Shown one piece after another: positions 62,764 to 64,000 of a stretch of 64,000 bases of DNA. The notes below the pieces were generated by a model. That model was not told where the DNA came from and ran no database searches. It worked only from the letters and a program-made list of their open reading frames with translations. This DNA is from VMCP01 sp965659745 (lineage in GTDB: Bacteria > Bacteroidota > Bacteroidia > NS11-12g > UBA955). The stretch spans positions 1 through 64,000 of the forward strand of contig CBFHXF010000002.1 of assembly GCA_965659745.1 (NCBI GenBank), read 5' to 3'. A program made the translations under genes and the position numbers. Positions within the stretch are counted from its first letter, which is position 1. Each line of letters starts with the position of its first letter.

Positions 62764-64000
62764 TTAGTTTAACGGAGAAATGCGATAAAGCTCCAATACC
62801 CCATTTATTCCTGTATCGCGGTATAATCGTGTGAATTTTACATATGGTTGTTTGGGGGGATTCGACATAGAATCATAACTCAATTTGGTTCGATTCATCC
62901 GACCGTGAGTAAAAGAGAGCCAATATCCAGGACGTAAACTAAGATCTTCAAAGGGAATAAACTTTAAACGGTGCAAAAATTTTCCATTTGCCTTCATCTG
63001 TGCCGTGTCCATTCGTTCATTGCCTTTTATTGAATCCAACAAATAATCATATTCATATGCATTTTGAACGGTAGCTGCATTTTGTGTGTATACCAGGATG
63101 GTTTTTTGAAGTCCACGAAAACTTTGTTTTTGATCGTCGTTTATTATTCTTCGGCTAATCGCAATTTGTTCATGGACCCTATTGGGTCGTGTTTTTGCCA
63201 TAGGTATAAACCACTGGGTCGTATTCCAAACAAAAAGGCCAATTGAAAACACAAGAGAATGCTGTAATAGACTTCCATTTCGAAGGGTTAGAATGAACAA
63301 AAAGGGAAGAAGGATCATGAATTCAATATTTCCTACGGAATACCAAGCGAACACAAGTTGAAGTAAGAATGCTATTGCATATGGACGATACCAATCGCTT
63401 TTTTGATAGCGGTATCGGCGTTCGCGTATATAGACTACGGCACCCAAAAGTATCAAAATGAACAACAAGATTGCGATACCCGAATAATAAGGGCTCCAAA
63501 GGTTCCAAAAAAGCACAATATCACCGTGTATTTGAAATAAGGTACGAACAGAGTTAACAGCAAGGAATACAAAGTTTTTTAAATTGGGGATGGTTTGTAC
63601 CAATCCTGCTTCTACGTCTTGAAATAATAATATATTAAGCGAAGTACCTGTGGTTAAACCCACCGCCGAATAGGTTAATATTGGCACGAATAGTCCGAGA
63701 ATTAACGGATAATAATTTCGATATTTTTTCCAATCTCTTGGGAAAAGTAATCCTATTAACCAAAATATGTGAATTTGATGAAACAACGTGGCAATGCCTA
63801 ACCAAATAGCTGCGCGAAAAGGTTTGTTGTTTTCATATAAATACGAACCGATTAAAGACAGTAAAATAGGGTAGAAGTACACTTCGTTTTCGATATTGTA
63901 CTTTGTAAAAGCAAAACCGGAAAGTAAGAATAAAAGTGCTAAATAGATTCGATTTTGAGACCAATGACGATGCTCTAAAATCTTCATTAAAACAAAAACA
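62764..64000 (-). CDS. Polytopic membrane protein, probable glycosyltransferase-like, 5' end possibly beyond window
   Basis: The first ATG in view is at 63987 (407 residues), but the frame stays open to the right edge (V-F-V-L before the Met). It may be incomplete: no N-terminal loop with the catalytic acidic residue of GT-C enzymes is seen. About eight to nine transmembrane segments are followed by a soluble C-terminal region of about 130 residues with a Tyr/Asn-rich stretch (N-A-A-T-V-Q-N-A-Y-E-Y-D-Y). A H-Q-I-H-I-F-W stretch within a helix resembles DUF2029/EpsG-like membrane transferases. Family not firmly recognised. It converges on ftsE. Confidence 0.65.
   Translation of the reverse strand, partial: VFVLMKILEHRHWSQNRIYLALLFLLSGFAFTKYNIENEVYFYPILLSLIGSYLYENNKPFRAAIWLGIATLFHQIHIFWLIGLLFPRDWKKYRNYYPLILGLFVPILTYSAVGLTTGTSLNILLFQDVEAGLVQTIPNLKNFVFLAVNSVRTLFQIHGDIVLFWNLWSPYYSGIAILLFILILLGAVVYIRERRYRYQKSDWYRPYAIAFLLQLVFAWYSVGNIEFMILLPFLFILTLRNGSLLQHSLVFSIGLFVWNTTQWFIPMAKTRPNRVHEQIAISRRIINDDQKQSFRGLQKTILVYTQNAATVQNAYEYDYLLDSIKGNERMDTAQMKANGKFLHRLKFIPFEDLSLRPGYWLSFTHGRMNRTKLSYDSMSNPPKQPYVKFTRLYRDTGINGVLELYRISPLN

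Noticed and set aside
1..64000. Mobile elements, prophage, CRISPR arrays or plasmid origin
   Set aside because: No transposase, integrase, phage structural gene, regular short repeats with spacers or replication initiator was found.

Overview
The window is a dense chromosomal stretch of a member of the Bacteroidota. Evidence: gliding/type IX secretion genes (gldJ, porU, porV and a PorP/SprF-like gene), two giant secreted proteins ending in a CHU_C-type (type B) sorting domain, and about seventeen copies of the Bacteroidota promoter core TAnnTTTG just upstream of genes. Shine-Dalgarno sequences are nearly absent, with one striking exception. I cannot go safely below phylum; Flavobacteriia, Sphingobacteriia or Chitinophagia would all fit. 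I see no prophage, insertion sequence, CRISPR array or integrated element.

Region 1 (1-7.7 kb, minus strand) is one tight operon read leftwards from gatB: an adenylating ligase, a GNAT acetyltransferase, an acyl carrier protein, two SGNH hydrolase-like envelope proteins (one with two LysM domains) and an MBOAT acyltransferase cut by the left edge. The parts match the logic of Dlt D-alanylation (DltA/C/D/B) and suggest export of an activated acyl or aminoacyl group onto a cell-surface glycan, perhaps peptidoglycan. This is the best candidate for an undescribed system here. The RNase P RNA gene and a tRNA-Gly(GCC) gene follow on the plus strand.

Region 2 (8.6-16.4 kb) holds gldJ and a PorP/SprF gene (minus) and porU-porV (plus). 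Region 3 (16.6-20.1 kb) is an acyl-CoA carboxylase operon (carboxyltransferase, AccB, AccC). Region 4 (20.1-25.7 kb) has a small secreted protein of unknown family, a DUF4920 lipoprotein, a DUF1343/NamZ-like protein, a LolE/FtsX-type permease whose 5' end overlaps it head-to-head, and gyrB.

Region 5 (25.8-33 kb) encodes TolC, HlyD and an ABC exporter membrane domain without an ATPase, then an exopolysaccharide-initiating sugar-phosphate transferase, a lipoprotein and a Gfo/Idh/MocA-like protein lacking the family's catalytic motif. Region 6 (33-45 kb) has pcm, a Xaa-Pro aminopeptidase, a roughly 1,550-residue Cys-rich adhesin-like type IX cargo, folC, a TonB-like protein, an HU-SPOR protein and a porin-like barrel. 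Region 7 (45-58 kb) has rplU-rpmA, a thioesterase, a 2OG-Fe(II) oxygenase, an ECF sigma factor with a small downstream gene, fmt, a second type B cargo and the operon fRMsr-MFS-rnr-polyprenyl synthase. Region 8 (58-64 kb) has a SNF2 helicase, a uracil-DNA glycosylase gene broken by one in-frame TAA, an FtsE-like ATPase and a membrane protein running off the right edge.

Two themes cut across the window. At least six genes have the TAnnTTTG core only 3-5 nt before the start codon; since the same core sits 3 nt before the first paired base of RNase P RNA, these transcripts are probably leaderless. The type IX machinery and two of its likely cargos lie in the same window.
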